The notes below the pieces were generated by a model. That model was not told the origin of the DNA, made no database searches, and saw nothing but the letters and a program-made list of their open reading frames with translations. Source: an uncultured bacterium (lineage in GTDB: Bacteria > Verrucomicrobiota > Kiritimatiellia > RFP12 > UBA1067). Taken from it: 50,026 bases of DNA. Below are positions 9,201-17,308 of this stretch, piece after piece (the stretch's first letter is position 1; every line of letters begins with the position of its first letter). The position numbers and the translations under genes are program-made. The stretch spans positions 1 through 50,026 of the forward strand of contig CACZAK010000025.1 in the NCBI GenBank assembly GCA_902779075.1, in the 5' to 3' direction.

Positions 9201-10190
9201 CTTGACAAGACGCACGTTGCCGGCGATCGGGACGGTCGTATTGACGGACGATGCGTTTTCCGCCACATCAACGTGAAGTTCGCCCAGCGTTGGCACCGCG
9301 TCGTATGCGGCCCACTTGTTCTGGAGGTATGTCGTCACCTCTTCGCGCTGCGCATCGGTGAGCGTGGTAGAGAAGAGGATGATTTCGCATATCTGCCGCC
9401 CTCCGGTACGATGATTCACGTTCTGGTTGTACCTGTCACCGGCAAGACAGTTAGACCTGCTTGCCGACTTCATCTGTACCGCAAGGGTCTGGAAAGAGTC
9501 GTCGGGCAGAACCGCCGTCGTGACATCACCGACGTCATCAAGGCCGTTCCACGCCTTGCTGATTTGAGAACCTGAATAAGCGTACTTGCCGCTGTTACCA
9601 CGATGGAAATGATACACATCGTTGTTACTGTCCCCCAGAAAGAAGCCCTCCGAGTTGATCTTGAAAACGAAGAATGCCGTCATGACGTTGCTGAACTCCG
9701 TGTAGGACATATCGACACCGCTGTTGAATCCGCCGAAATCAACGCACGGACGACCGTATGCGAAGCGTCTATAGACTGGCTTTTTGTTCGCATCGCGCAC
9801 GGTGGCCACGCGCTGGTCGCCGGCCTTTGACGTCCAAGTCGTGACGTAGTCGCTCGCATCCTTGACGATCGTCGATTCGTCGGCGGCGTCGAGCCAGAAG
9901 ATCGCGCTTTCGGACACGATCGACGGCGCTGCGGGTGGCGTGATGCCGTAGTCGGACGTGATCGTGCCCGTTCCGGCGATGTCCGTCACTTGCAGGTTGT
10001 GTCCGCGCAGGTCAAGGGTCGCGCCCGCCTCGACGGTGACGGTGCCAAGCCCGCGCCAGTCGGCGTTCGCGTCAAGCACGACATCCCCTGTAATATTCGT
10101 CGCCGCCCACGACGGGATTGCCGCTGCTACGCAGATTACCGCAATCGCGGCGAGTTTGCTACACGCTGATTTGCTTTTAACTGTTTTCAT
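6204..10190 (-). CDS. Giant exported protein with duplicated LamG-like/beta-helix halves and C-terminal GFIIIVK
   Basis: This is a 1328-residue protein starting at MKTVKSKSACSKLAAIAVICV, a clear signal peptide ending near SWA. I preferred this ATG to the one at 10226. The protein has two homologous halves. Each begins with an FWLDAADESTIVKDAS block in a LamG/concanavalin-like region that contains a YGRPCVDFG motif. Each continues into glycine- and threonine-rich repeats (GGTLISGGTLI, GGTTVREGLLK) typical of autotransporter-like beta-helices. The protein ends DGLYLQSGFIIIVK. The same ending recurs at 13342 and in a remnant at 33734. A surface adhesin or glycan-binding role is inferred from architecture only. 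The promoter at 10245-10274 shares an operator-like block with the XylR-like regulator gene. GH92 follows 27 nt downstream. Confidence 0.75.
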   Translation of the reverse strand: MKTVKSKSACSKLAAIAVICVAAAIPSWAATNITGDVVLDANADWRGLGTVTVEAGATLDLRGHNLQVTDIAGTGTITSDYGITPPAAPSIVSESAIFWLDAADESTIVKDASDYVTTWTSKAGDQRVATVRDANKKPVYRRFAYGRPCVDFGGFNSGVDMSYTEFSNVMTAFFVFKINSEGFFLGDSNNDVYHFHRGNSGKYAYSGSQISKAWNGLDDVGDVTTAVLPDDSFQTLAVQMKSASRSNCLAGDRYNQNVNHRTGGRQICEIILFSTTLTDAQREEVTTYLQNKWAAYDAVPTLGELHVDVAENASSVNTTVPIAGNVRLVKDGPGTFTMGKTGGQFYNGGTLISGGTLILPKPVNNNDNAFAGWNSPLGRRGSVITVTADAVFEMNGVHQLGDYDIVLGGGTVRNTGRSQSAGQGGLRNVRLTADSTFDFQSNTSMCAADGGVVFVDLGGHTLTVKLYAGGAYAYHNGNCTYSNGVVDVVSGGTFSFTTGTMDFRAADLRVNSALRIDSSATLNVSNYLAKYSYQHGTGSGALNVYGTFAPTNSTYFYGCTMQNGSTIDLSFKDGVWNSTGGADANYKKTVEYASGATVKIDVHGRTFALGDQIIAWTARPENVTFVFDDDTAQQGVAPVIANTGLYYGADPSDRTVFVAYWTGDAGNGNIADPGNWACTNAAGYVVTDAVPGSEATTHLCGNVNCDIVAANPLNSYKVIIDDVRLTSNCDWSGLGANYTLTGTIDLNGHDLTLTGLSSAGTITSTYGCAPTAPSLVTESSMFWLDAADESTIVKDASGNVTTWTSKAGDRRVATVRNTSKKPVYRRYKYGRPCVDFGDYNNGVDMTYTRFSNIRTVFMVAKLAQRAFYLGDDGTSYHFHRGDNGIYIYRGANVGAIWNGLTQVQNITSDVLPDDSFQVLALQMKGNSSSNCLSKDRTSTEQRTGGRQLCEVILYSSVLSDSDRETVTRYLMEKWAAYDNDRSGELHLNVASGKTLENSSVAFTGNMKVVKDGTGTYVASKSGQSYVGGTTVREGLLKCGLNGSDYPLGDTFGDVTISTNGANKGTLDTNAKFYFYKYNFVLDGGKLQNTGGHVGNGSSQLASVQLTADSEIAPANTYGFISDSYAATVLDLGGHALTVNIGSQFWLYNTTVKNGLMDVASGGWLETKSDKTVTATNADFRVGCALRIYGPMSVRNYEPVYAYNNNGGDAAFNVHGTFKPSAHNYFYGCTLQDGSTIDFTSRTNELGRVKTLNETSAFTSGKNKIDFADGATVSIRLGELRAPSSRQLIAWASKPANVTFKRAEGERNYCLVKKSDGLYLQSGFIIIVK

Positions 10191-10244
10191 GGCTCTTGTT
10201 CCTGTTTTCGGTGGCGCCAACGACAATACGCGCCTTTGCCAGGT

Positions 10245-10302
10245 ATTTTACCAAACCCGCCGTCTGACCTTCAATTGCACAATCCTAAAATCCGATTGCA
10301 CA
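10245..10302 (-). promoter_or_regulatory. Promoter with 21-bp-spaced direct repeats upstream of the 6204-10190 gene
   Basis: On the minus strand, TTGAAG (10269-10274), 18 nt and TAAAAT (10245-10250) form a promoter. On the plus strand, two half-sites CAATTGCACA (10272-10281) and CGATTGCACA (10293-10302) are direct repeats exactly 21 bp apart, overlapping and abutting the -35. The 58-nt block matches 13013-13070 at 50 positions. Confidence 0.7.
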
Positions 10303-10346
10303 ACATCGGCTACAACAAGGGTGCCATGTACGGCAGATTGAACGCA

Positions 10347-11633
10347 TCAAGGCCTCAGACATCCAATAGGGCAAATCAGCGTCCCGTCAGGCTCCTCGTA
10401 CGCGAATTCTCCTTCGGCAACGATTATCATCTTAAATGTCGGCTCCTTCATCTGCTTTGTGTCGATCTCGCCCGCAAGACGGTTCAGTTTCGACCTCCCA
10501 TCAGCGATAAGAGCCTCTCCGCCGAGCTTCACCTCTATGAGTCCATACCTCCCATCCCTCAGATGCATCACGGCATCGCACTCAAGACCGCTCTTGTCCC
10601 GATAGTGGCTGACCTTGCCGTCATTGGCAGCCGCGTATGTCCGCAGGTCTCTGGCGACCAGAGTCTCGAACAAAAGCCCGAAGGTCTTCAAGTCGTCCAT
10701 CAGGTTGGCGGGGCCGAGGCCAAGCGCCGCCGTGGCGATTGACGGGTCTGTGAAATACCGGGTGTCGGCCGTCCTCACCGGCGTCTTGCAACGCAGATTT
10801 GGGCACCACGCATGCATGTCCTCGACAACAAATATCTTCTTCAATGCGCCGATGTATGAATAAATGGTATTCTCGTGAACGCCTCCCTTTGGCGCGTTCG
10901 GCGCAAGATCGGCCCTGATTGCCGCAACGGACGACTGCGTGCCCTGCAATCTGGCAAGCGATTTCATGATCCTCAACGCAAGGTCTGGATCGCGAAGTAC
11001 CTCATCGACTCGTGAGATGTCGGTGTTGACAATCGCATCGACATAATCAAACGCCTGACGCAGAGCGGCCTTTCCGCTTTTGCCAGTCGCCCTCGGCCAT
11101 CCGCCACGACATGTCAGGTACGCAATTTCCTCAAGTGTGTATGGTTTCGCGTCGCCAAGCACCCGTTTCCCGGCAAACAAATCGGCAAACGAGACACTTC
11201 CCGATGATTCCAAACTCTCGAACAGGGCCATGGGACGCATCCTTATCCACGCGAAACGTCCAGTTCCCGAATGGCTTATCTTTTTCTTGGACTCTTCATC
11301 CAGTGGCACGGCACTTCCCGTAAGGATATACTTACCGTCTATGTCGGAATGATCGACATCAAAGCGAATCGTATCCCAGAGCTCCGGCGCCCTCTGCCAT
11401 TCGTCAATCAGTCGAGGATTCGCACCAACAAGCAATCGTTGCGGATTCGTCTTAGCCGTCATAAGATACTGCTCGCGACGCTTTGGATCATTCATGTAAA
11501 TGACACTCTTGGCTGTCTGCTCCGCAGTAGTGGTTTTTCCACACCACTTTGCGCCCTCTATAAGTACAGCTCCTTTTGCTTCCAACGCATCACGAAGGAT
11601 CGTATCGAAAATTCTATTTTTGTAGTTTTTCAT
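10347..11633 (-). CDS. AAA_14-DUF4143 ATPase with PD-(D/E)XK nuclease-like domain, copy 2
   Basis: This is a 428-residue paralogue of the protein at 771-2060, alike along its whole length. Walker A GAKWCGKT is at 27-34 and Walker B LIDEW at 75-79. The C-terminus has GLECDAVMH followed by IEVKLGGE, the PD-(D/E)XK-like pattern. The ATG at 11633 lies 7 nt after a TATAAT box, so the mRNA is probably leaderless. The cassette (array, promoter, ATPase) is wedged between the XylR-like regulator and the operator-bearing promoter of the giant protein gene, which would otherwise be neighbours. This supports insertion as a unit. Function is unknown; a nuclease-associated, selfish or defence role is inference. 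Confidence 0.85.
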   Translation of the reverse strand: MKNYKNRIFDTILRDALEAKGAVLIEGAKWCGKTTTAEQTAKSVIYMNDPKRREQYLMTAKTNPQRLLVGANPRLIDEWQRAPELWDTIRFDVDHSDIDGKYILTGSAVPLDEESKKKISHSGTGRFAWIRMRPMALFESLESSGSVSFADLFAGKRVLGDAKPYTLEEIAYLTCRGGWPRATGKSGKAALRQAFDYVDAIVNTDISRVDEVLRDPDLALRIMKSLARLQGTQSSVAAIRADLAPNAPKGGVHENTIYSYIGALKKIFVVEDMHAWCPNLRCKTPVRTADTRYFTDPSIATAALGLGPANLMDDLKTFGLLFETLVARDLRTYAAANDGKVSHYRDKSGLECDAVMHLRDGRYGLIEVKLGGEALIADGRSKLNRLAGEIDTKQMKEPTFKMIIVAEGEFAYEEPDGTLICPIGCLRP

Positions 11634-11640
11634 GGCCGAT

Positions 11641-11670
11641 ATTATATCATATCCTCACACCACACGTCAA
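11641..11670 (-). promoter_or_regulatory. Sigma70-type promoter of ATPase copy 2
   Basis: On the minus strand TTGACG (11665-11670) and a perfect TATAAT (11641-11646) are separated by 18 nt. The -35 lies 5 nt from the repeat array, almost the same layout as ATPase copy 1. Confidence 0.8.
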
Positions 11671-11675
11671 TACCA

Positions 11676-11767
11676 TTGTGGAACTTGGCGCATTTTCGTT
11701 GTGGAACATGGCGTGTTTTTGTTGTGGAACTTGGCGCGCTTTTGTTGTGGAACGTGGCGCATAACTG
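11676..11767 (-). repeat. 23-bp tandem repeat (iteron-like) array upstream of ATPase copy 2
   Basis: Four consecutive 23-nt units start at 11676, 11699, 11722 and 11745, each beginning TTGTGGAAC and containing TGGCGYRT before a T-rich end. The period and position match the array of copy 1, but the unit sequence differs, agreeing at only about half the positions. There are no unique spacers. Confidence 0.9.
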
Positions 11768-11791
11768 TGCCTTGAAATCGTTCTCGCGAGG

Positions 11792-13012
11792 CTACCGGCG
11801 GGCGTTGTTCTGCCCGCGCCAGGACTCGGCGGTGAGGCCGGTATCCGCCTTGAACACGCGGCAGAAGTACTGGGCGGACGCGAAGCCGGAGCGGGCGACC
11901 ACTTCGGCCACGGAAAGCGTCGTGTTCGCCAGCAGCCTCTTCGCCTCCGACAGCCGGCTCTCAATCAGCTCCTGCTGAACCGTGCGCCCAAGTGCCTTGT
12001 GGAATCCCTCCTCGACCATCGGAAGCGACTTGCCGACGAATGCGGCAACGTCTTCCGCCGTAAGCCGTTTCTCGACATTCCTTGAAATGTACACGAGCGC
12101 ATCAGAAATCCACTTCTGCGCGAAGGCGTACGTCTCGGTTGACCGGCGCAGGCTGACTTCGCCAGGCTGGACGCGGATGGCCGGGGGATTCTTCCGCGCC
12201 GCTTTCGAGCGCATCATCCGCGAAAGCACCGCCACGGCCGCCGCCCCCACGCGGTGGCCGGAATTGTCAATGGAGGAAATGGACGGAGCCACGAACGAGC
12301 ACACAAGCGGATCGTTGTCCACGCCCAGCACGGCGAGACCATCCGGAACGGCAATGTTTTCGCTCCTGCAGATGCAAAGTACCTGATAGGCCCGTGTATC
12401 GTGGCAACAGAACACCGCTGTGCGCGAAGGCAGCCCCTTGAGCCACTGTGCGAGGCTGCGCGCGTCGGTGCCGAGAGTCACGTCCTCCCTGCGCGTCACG
12501 CGAGCATCGTATTCCGCAAGGGCTCGGCGCGGCGTCTTGAAAACCGAGCATGGAAAGTAGTGTTCCTTCAGTATGGCGGCAAAGGCATCGCGCCGTTCGT
12601 CCGAATAGTTATAGCCCTCGTATCCGCAGTAGGCGAAGGAGGTGAAACGCCGCGCCAGAAAGTGTTCGGCTGCCTTTCGCCCGATTGCCGCCTGGTCGCC
12701 ATCGACGGAACCAAACTGAGGATAGCGCTTGTTGCAGAACACGTCCACCACCGGAAGCCCGGATGCCGTAAGCCTTTGGGCCATTGCATCGTCAACCACG
12801 CGGGCGATCACGCCGTCGAATCCGCGAAGCGCCTTTGAACGCTCCAGGGAATCGGCATCAACAAACTCAAGCGCCCAGCCGTCCTCGCGCAACGCCGCGT
12901 CGGCAATGCCGCAGCAGAGCTCGCGTCCATAGGCGCGATCTCTTTCCACGATCACGGCGACCCTTGTATCTGTTCGCCGCTCGCCGACATGTTCTTTCTG
13001 TGTCACGGGCAT
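11792..13012 (-). CDS. XylR-like transcription regulator (LacI-type sensor plus AraC DNA-binding domain)
   Basis: Residues from about 15 to 285 form a periplasmic-binding-protein-like sugar sensor (TRVAVIVERDRAYGRELCCG; later LAVLGVDNDPLVCSFV and SSIDNSGHRVG, typical of XylR-type regulators). Residues about 300-400 are an AraC-type double helix-turn-helix (LSVAEVVARSGFASAQYFCR). The -10 box of the likely promoter (13013-13018) touches the ATG at 13010-13012, so translation more likely begins at the GTG at 13006 on a leaderless mRNA. AraC-type proteins commonly bind direct repeats about 21 bp apart. Such repeats occur in this gene's own promoter and in that of the giant protein gene, suggesting autoregulation and control of that gene. 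The ligand is unknown. Confidence 0.85.
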   Translation of the reverse strand: MPVTQKEHVGERRTDTRVAVIVERDRAYGRELCCGIADAALREDGWALEFVDADSLERSKALRGFDGVIARVVDDAMAQRLTASGLPVVDVFCNKRYPQFGSVDGDQAAIGRKAAEHFLARRFTSFAYCGYEGYNYSDERRDAFAAILKEHYFPCSVFKTPRRALAEYDARVTRREDVTLGTDARSLAQWLKGLPSRTAVFCCHDTRAYQVLCICRSENIAVPDGLAVLGVDNDPLVCSFVAPSISSIDNSGHRVGAAAVAVLSRMMRSKAARKNPPAIRVQPGEVSLRRSTETYAFAQKWISDALVYISRNVEKRLTAEDVAAFVGKSLPMVEEGFHKALGRTVQQELIESRLSEAKRLLANTTLSVAEVVARSGFASAQYFCRVFKADTGLTAESWRGQNNARR

Positions 13013-13071
13013 ATTCTACCAAACCCACAGTTTGACCTTCAATTGAACAATTCTAAAATTCAATTGCACAG
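13013..13071 (-). promoter_or_regulatory. Promoter with 21-bp-spaced direct repeats upstream of the XylR-like regulator
   Basis: On the minus strand TTGAAG (13037-13042), 18 nt and TAGAAT (13013-13018). The block is a near copy (50 of 58 positions) of 10245-10302 and keeps the two ATTGMACA-like half-sites. Confidence 0.7.
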
Positions 13072-13087
13072 AAGCCGCGAATCACAG

Positions 13088-13143
13088 AGTGGCTGGAGGG
13101 TCCCATTGGTGGAGAAGCGGCTGGAGGGTCCCATTGGTGGAGT
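13088..13143. repeat. Orphan 28-bp tandem repeat
   Basis: Two adjacent 28-nt units (13088-13115 and 13116-13143) share the core GGCTGGAGGGTCCCATTGG, with a partial third after them. The style recalls the arrays upstream of the ATPase genes, but the period is 28 and no ATPase gene adjoins. Confidence 0.8.
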
Positions 13144-13182
13144 AAGAGTGGTGGCGCACCATATTATTGCTCCGGCAATGAA

Positions 13183-13260
13183 TTATTGTGAGTCTGCGGC
13201 ATAGGCTACGTGCTTGTCCTGGAAATAGGACTTCACTCGCTCTGGTGATGCTCTCACCAT
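13183..13260 (-). CDS. Possible 25-residue small ORF or gene remnant
   Basis: From the ATG at 13260 the peptide reads MVRASPERVKSYFQDKHV and ends AYAADSQ. The frame stays open upstream through GSCAACAD to a TTG with a GGAGG-like sequence before it. A promoter-like pair lies at 13299-13327. The composition is protein-like, but I do not recognise it; it may be the tail of a lost gene. It lies in the 329-nt gap between the regulator and the next gene. Confidence 0.25.
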   Translation of the reverse strand: MVRASPERVKSYFQDKHVAYAADSQ

Positions 13261-13298
13261 GTCCGCGCACGCCGCGCAACTCCCAACGGACGCTTTGT

Positions 13299-13327
13299 AG
13301 TTTACCAAAATCCCCTCCTCCGCACAA
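13299..13327 (-). promoter_or_regulatory. Putative promoter before the small ORF
   Basis: On the minus strand TTGTGC (13322-13327), 17 nt and TAAACT (13299-13304), with TTTTGG before the -10 as in other promoters of this window. Confidence 0.4.
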
Positions 13328-13341
13328 GCGAACCCGAGGGC

Positions 13342-16300
13342 CTATTTCACGATGATGACCAGGCCGGCGCGGTAGAGGTAGAGGCCGTCGTCGCGCACGT
13401 CGAGTTTCATGTTGCGGGGCAACTCGCCCACGGCGGCGAACGTCACGCCCTCCGCCGGCGGCGCGTCCCACGAGATGAGCTTCAGCTTGCCGCGCGCGGC
13501 GGCGCCGGACGGCAGCGCGATGTTCACCGCGCCCGCGAACGTCATCGTCGCGGGCTGCACGAAAGGCGCCGTGTTCGCCGACAGGTCGAGCGTCGCGCCC
13601 GACGCGAGTACCGTGTTGGTCGTGCCGCCGACCGTCACGCGGCCGGAGAGGATACTTCCAACCGTCAGCGTGCCGACGGTGGAATCGACCGCGCCGTCGC
13701 CCCGGATCGTTCCAACCTCGCCGGAGACGCCCGACGTGAACGTCGCGCCGTTCTTGACCTCAATCTCCGTTTTTCCGAGCGTCAGCGCGGTCGCATATCC
13801 ATTGACCGTGAACGTTTCGACCGCCCCCTCGCGCACCTCCAACGTTCCGCCGCCGCCGAAGACGATGTTCGCCATGTAGCACGTGCCGGAACCCGCCTTC
13901 ACGAGCGTACCGCCGTTAAGGTCGGTAAAAGTCTTCGCCCAGTAGTCCCCGATCAACCCCATCTGCCCGGACGTGTGCAGGTAGGCCGTCGCGCCCGGCG
14001 CGAGCTCTATACCACGCGGAAACTGCGCGTTGTTGTAGTTCAAGGGCGCGCCGTCGTTTCGTAGATACGCCCCTTCGTCCAACACGATCCGCGGATACGC
14101 CGCGAGGCGTTGTGCATATCCGTTCTCGTCAAGGGACGCGCCGTCCGCGAGCCGGAGCCACTTCGGGCCCGTGGAGTCCTTGCCGCCCATCTTGAGCGTC
14201 CCGCCGCGCACGACCAGGCCCGCGACGGACGGCATGACGTTCGTGGGCATCGCGAGCGTGCATCCGGACGCCACCGTCACGTCGAGGACGTCGTCCGCCC
14301 CGTACCCGCCCTCCGGCGGCATCGGCGACCACGCGAGGTCGCTGAACGGGCAGTCCGCCGCGGCCGTCGCGGAATAGACCGTGCGCGCCGGCGCACTGAA
14401 CGAGAGCCAGCCGTGGAGCGTCGCGATCTCCCCTGCGGCGAGCGCGCGCCGGTAGAAGCGGATGTCCTCGATGCGGGCGTCCTTCGTGTAATCGACGTTC
14501 GCGTTGACAAACCAAGGGCCGAAGAACTTCCAACTGCTGTCCGCAGCCGAGAAGTTCGCGTGCGCGACCGTTCCCTTGAACGTGCCGTCAACGTAGAGGT
14601 CCACATCCTTGCTCGAGGCGCGGAACACCGCCGCATAGTCGTGGTAGGAGACCGCCGCCGATGGCACCTCGACGTCCAGCCTTGCAAGCGGGGCTACCAC
14701 GCCGTACTGCCATACGGCAAGCGACACGCCGTCCGGCCCGTTCGCCGCCAGGGCGAGTTCGTACGGCTTGTCGCCGCCGAGGCACCACACCACGCCGTTT
14801 GTCACGTCGCCCGTGCGGGCGCGGACGTGATACGTCCAGTCGCCCGACCCGAAATTGAAGCCCTGCCCCGCGATGTTGACGCTTGTGGCATCCCGCGCCG
14901 TCGTCATGGCCGTCCCGCCAAGACTCGGAATCGTGTCAAAGCCGACAACGGCCAGCATGGGCAGAACCTGTTCGCCGAACCCCGTCAGATAACCCGTTCC
15001 CAATGAAGTCTTCGGCGTTCCCGAAGCGACGACGAAATGAATGTCTGTGCGCAAGTGGCGGACAAAGTCCATCCCGTAATACGGACGCTCCTGGACGATG
15101 CCGCCGGCCGACCTCGGCTTCGCGCGCAGAAAGGCCGCCGGGTAACTCTCCGCGAGATAGAGCGCCCTCACGCGCGCCGCGCTCATCGCCCCGTCGTAGA
15201 GACGCACTTCGTCATAGCAGCCGCGCCAGCTGGTGTCGTTCAGGCGCGGCATTCCGCCGATCATGAAACTGTAGCCGCCCTCGTCGCCCGACGCGGAGTC
15301 GACCGCACGGGCGGAAATCGCGCCCACCGTACTGTCGATGTACTTCTCGCCGTTCACGTACAGCTTGACGTTCGTTCCGTCGTAAACCGCCATGAAATGA
15401 ACCCAACGGTTCTTGCAGTCATGCGTATCGGCCGCTGGAAAGACGTTGCTTCCCGAACCGCCGGTCACGCCGTATCTTTTCGTATGACCGTTGCTCGCCC
15501 ATACCTCCCATCCGCCATTCTGGTCGTTTTGGGCCTTCGCGGAGAAGAGGCGCATGTAGCCGTTCGCGTTGTCGGCAAAGAACCATCCGCCCATCGACAT
15601 CTTCGCCGTGTCCGTCATGTGGGCCTCCGGAGAAGGAACGAACAAGCCGTTCTTGCCCGTGTCCGTCTGGTTCTGGCAGCAGTTGCCAATGAGGCAGTAG
15701 TCACCCGAATTGCGCGGCATGAGCTGCGAGACGTGGGACGGAACGGTTGACGTCGGCATCGCGGAGAGGCCGTGGCCGGTCGCGTCGGGTTCCGGCGTTC
15801 CCGTCGCGCCGTTTGCCGTTCCCATGTGCCAGACGCCCGCGTAGCCCGTCCACACCTCCGTCGCGGCGGGACGACCGGCGGGCGGCGTTCCGCCCCAGTG
15901 CATCGTAATGCGCGTCTCGCCCGTCATCGACGGCACCTTCACCCAGAACGACGACCGCGTGACGCCGTCGTAGTTGCTGCGCTTCCACACGTCCTTCTCG
16001 GACGCAAGGACGTTGCCGCTCGCGTCGGAAAACCAGATGTCGCTGCCGTCCGCCGCCGCGTCCTCGTACCGGAAATTCGGCACGCAGTCGGGAATATGCA
16101 CGCAAATCGGGAAATCCGCAAGCGTCTCGCCGCCGTCGTAACCGGCGCAGTAGAAGTCCGCCGTATGCCCCTTCACAAACACGACGGGGTTGTTCGCCGT
16201 GTCGTATTCAGCCTGGATGCGGTCCGCCGACATCACGCCATTGTACATCCGCACCTCGTCGTAGCAGCCGCGCCATGCGGCCTCGTTTGGTTCCTTGTTG

Positions 16301-17244
16301 TTGCCGATGGCGAGATACAAGGTGCTGCTGCTCGCCTTGATCTTAGCCACGGGAAACGACCTCACGAGTGCCCCGTTCGCGTAGTACTTCGCCGTCGTGC
16401 CGTCATAGACGAGCTGGACGTGAACCCAGTCATGCTGCACATTGGGCAGCGTCGTGTCACTTGTTGTCGCATATCCGCTCGACCCTGATGCGCCAAACGA
16501 GGTGAAACTGTCATTCAACGTGAACGCCTCGAAACCGTATGTGTCGGCATTCGCGCTCTTTGCGGAGAAAAGGCGCATCCACCCGTTCGGCTGGGTGGCG
16601 CGGAACCATCCCCCGACGGTCATCTTCGAACAGTCCGCGATCTTGCCAACGTAGTTTGGGGTCCTGAGTCCGTTGCATTTCCCGCCCGAGGACTGGTTGC
16701 GGCGGGCCGCGCCGACCTTGCCGTTGGGGATGCCCTGCAACTCTGAGAGGATGTTTCCCAGCTTCGCGTTGCGCACGGGCATCGCGTTGAGGCCGTGGCC
16801 GGTCGCGTCCGGCTCGGGAGTCGCCGTCGCGCCGTCCGCCGCGTTCATGTGCCACACGCCCACGTAGCCGGTCCAGGTGTCGGACGCGGCGGGGACGTTC
16901 GCCGGCAGCGTCTCGCCCCAGTGCATCGTGACCGTGGTGGCGGCGGTGAGCGCCGGCACCTTCACCCAGACGTAGGACGCGCCGGAGGCGTTCCACGTAT
17001 CGACGTCGTGGGGGATCACGTTGCCGTCCGAATCCGTGAAGTAGATGTCCGCGCCGTCAGCCGCCGCGTCGGCGTAGGAAAAGCCGGCCACGCAGTCGGG
17101 CAGTTTGATGAGCGCGGGGAAATCGGTGAGGGTTTCGGCGCCCTTGTATCCGGCGAAGCCGATCGTCGCCGTGCCGGCGGCGGCGGAAAATGCCAATGCG
17201 GCGGAAAGTACCAGCGCTGCCATGCGTTTTGTTGTACGGGCCAT
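13342..17244 (-). CDS. Giant exported multi-LamG/DUF2341 surface protein with C-terminal GLVIIVK
   Basis: A 1300-residue protein with signal peptide MARTTKRMAALVLSAALAFS. Two tandem copies of a DUF2341-like domain (FAGYKGAETLTDFPALIKLP and YCAGYDGGETLADFPICVHI) are each followed by a VWHM...PDATGHGLNAMP block. Each copy then has a LamG domain closing with WRGCYDEVRMYNGVMS or WRGCYDEVRLYDGAMS. A third LamG-like domain and a short beta-helix (GGTLKMGG, GGTLEVREGAVETF) follow. The end DDGLYLYRAGLVIIVK matches the C-terminal motif of the 6204-10190 protein. LamG domains bind carbohydrates or proteins, so a surface glycan-binding or adhesive role is likely but inferred. A strong promoter lies at 17280-17308, and a GAGGAG ribosome-binding site sits 10 nt before the ATG. 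Confidence 0.8.
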   Translation of the reverse strand: MARTTKRMAALVLSAALAFSAAAGTATIGFAGYKGAETLTDFPALIKLPDCVAGFSYADAAADGADIYFTDSDGNVIPHDVDTWNASGASYVWVKVPALTAATTVTMHWGETLPANVPAASDTWTGYVGVWHMNAADGATATPEPDATGHGLNAMPVRNAKLGNILSELQGIPNGKVGAARRNQSSGGKCNGLRTPNYVGKIADCSKMTVGGWFRATQPNGWMRLFSAKSANADTYGFEAFTLNDSFTSFGASGSSGYATTSDTTLPNVQHDWVHVQLVYDGTTAKYYANGALVRSFPVAKIKASSSTLYLAIGNNKEPNEAAWRGCYDEVRMYNGVMSADRIQAEYDTANNPVVFVKGHTADFYCAGYDGGETLADFPICVHIPDCVPNFRYEDAAADGSDIWFSDASGNVLASEKDVWKRSNYDGVTRSSFWVKVPSMTGETRITMHWGGTPPAGRPAATEVWTGYAGVWHMGTANGATGTPEPDATGHGLSAMPTSTVPSHVSQLMPRNSGDYCLIGNCCQNQTDTGKNGLFVPSPEAHMTDTAKMSMGGWFFADNANGYMRLFSAKAQNDQNGGWEVWASNGHTKRYGVTGGSGSNVFPAADTHDCKNRWVHFMAVYDGTNVKLYVNGEKYIDSTVGAISARAVDSASGDEGGYSFMIGGMPRLNDTSWRGCYDEVRLYDGAMSAARVRALYLAESYPAAFLRAKPRSAGGIVQERPYYGMDFVRHLRTDIHFVVASGTPKTSLGTGYLTGFGEQVLPMLAVVGFDTIPSLGGTAMTTARDATSVNIAGQGFNFGSGDWTYHVRARTGDVTNGVVWCLGGDKPYELALAANGPDGVSLAVWQYGVVAPLARLDVEVPSAAVSYHDYAAVFRASSKDVDLYVDGTFKGTVAHANFSAADSSWKFFGPWFVNANVDYTKDARIEDIRFYRRALAAGEIATLHGWLSFSAPARTVYSATAAADCPFSDLAWSPMPPEGGYGADDVLDVTVASGCTLAMPTNVMPSVAGLVVRGGTLKMGGKDSTGPKWLRLADGASLDENGYAQRLAAYPRIVLDEGAYLRNDGAPLNYNNAQFPRGIELAPGATAYLHTSGQMGLIGDYWAKTFTDLNGGTLVKAGSGTCYMANIVFGGGGTLEVREGAVETFTVNGYATALTLGKTEIEVKNGATFTSGVSGEVGTIRGDGAVDSTVGTLTVGSILSGRVTVGGTTNTVLASGATLDLSANTAPFVQPATMTFAGAVNIALPSGAAARGKLKLISWDAPPAEGVTFAAVGELPRNMKLDVRDDGLYLYRAGLVIIVK

Positions 17245-17279
17245 TGGACAAAATCTCCTCTAAGTTTGTTTTTGTACTT

Positions 17280-17308
17280 ATTATATCACCCCCCTCCCTG
17301 TTAGACAA
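17280..17308 (-). promoter_or_regulatory. Sigma70-type promoter of the 13342-17244 gene
   Basis: On the minus strand TTGTCT (17303-17308), 17 nt and TATAAT (17280-17285). The leader is about 30 nt and carries GAGGAG. Confidence 0.75.
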
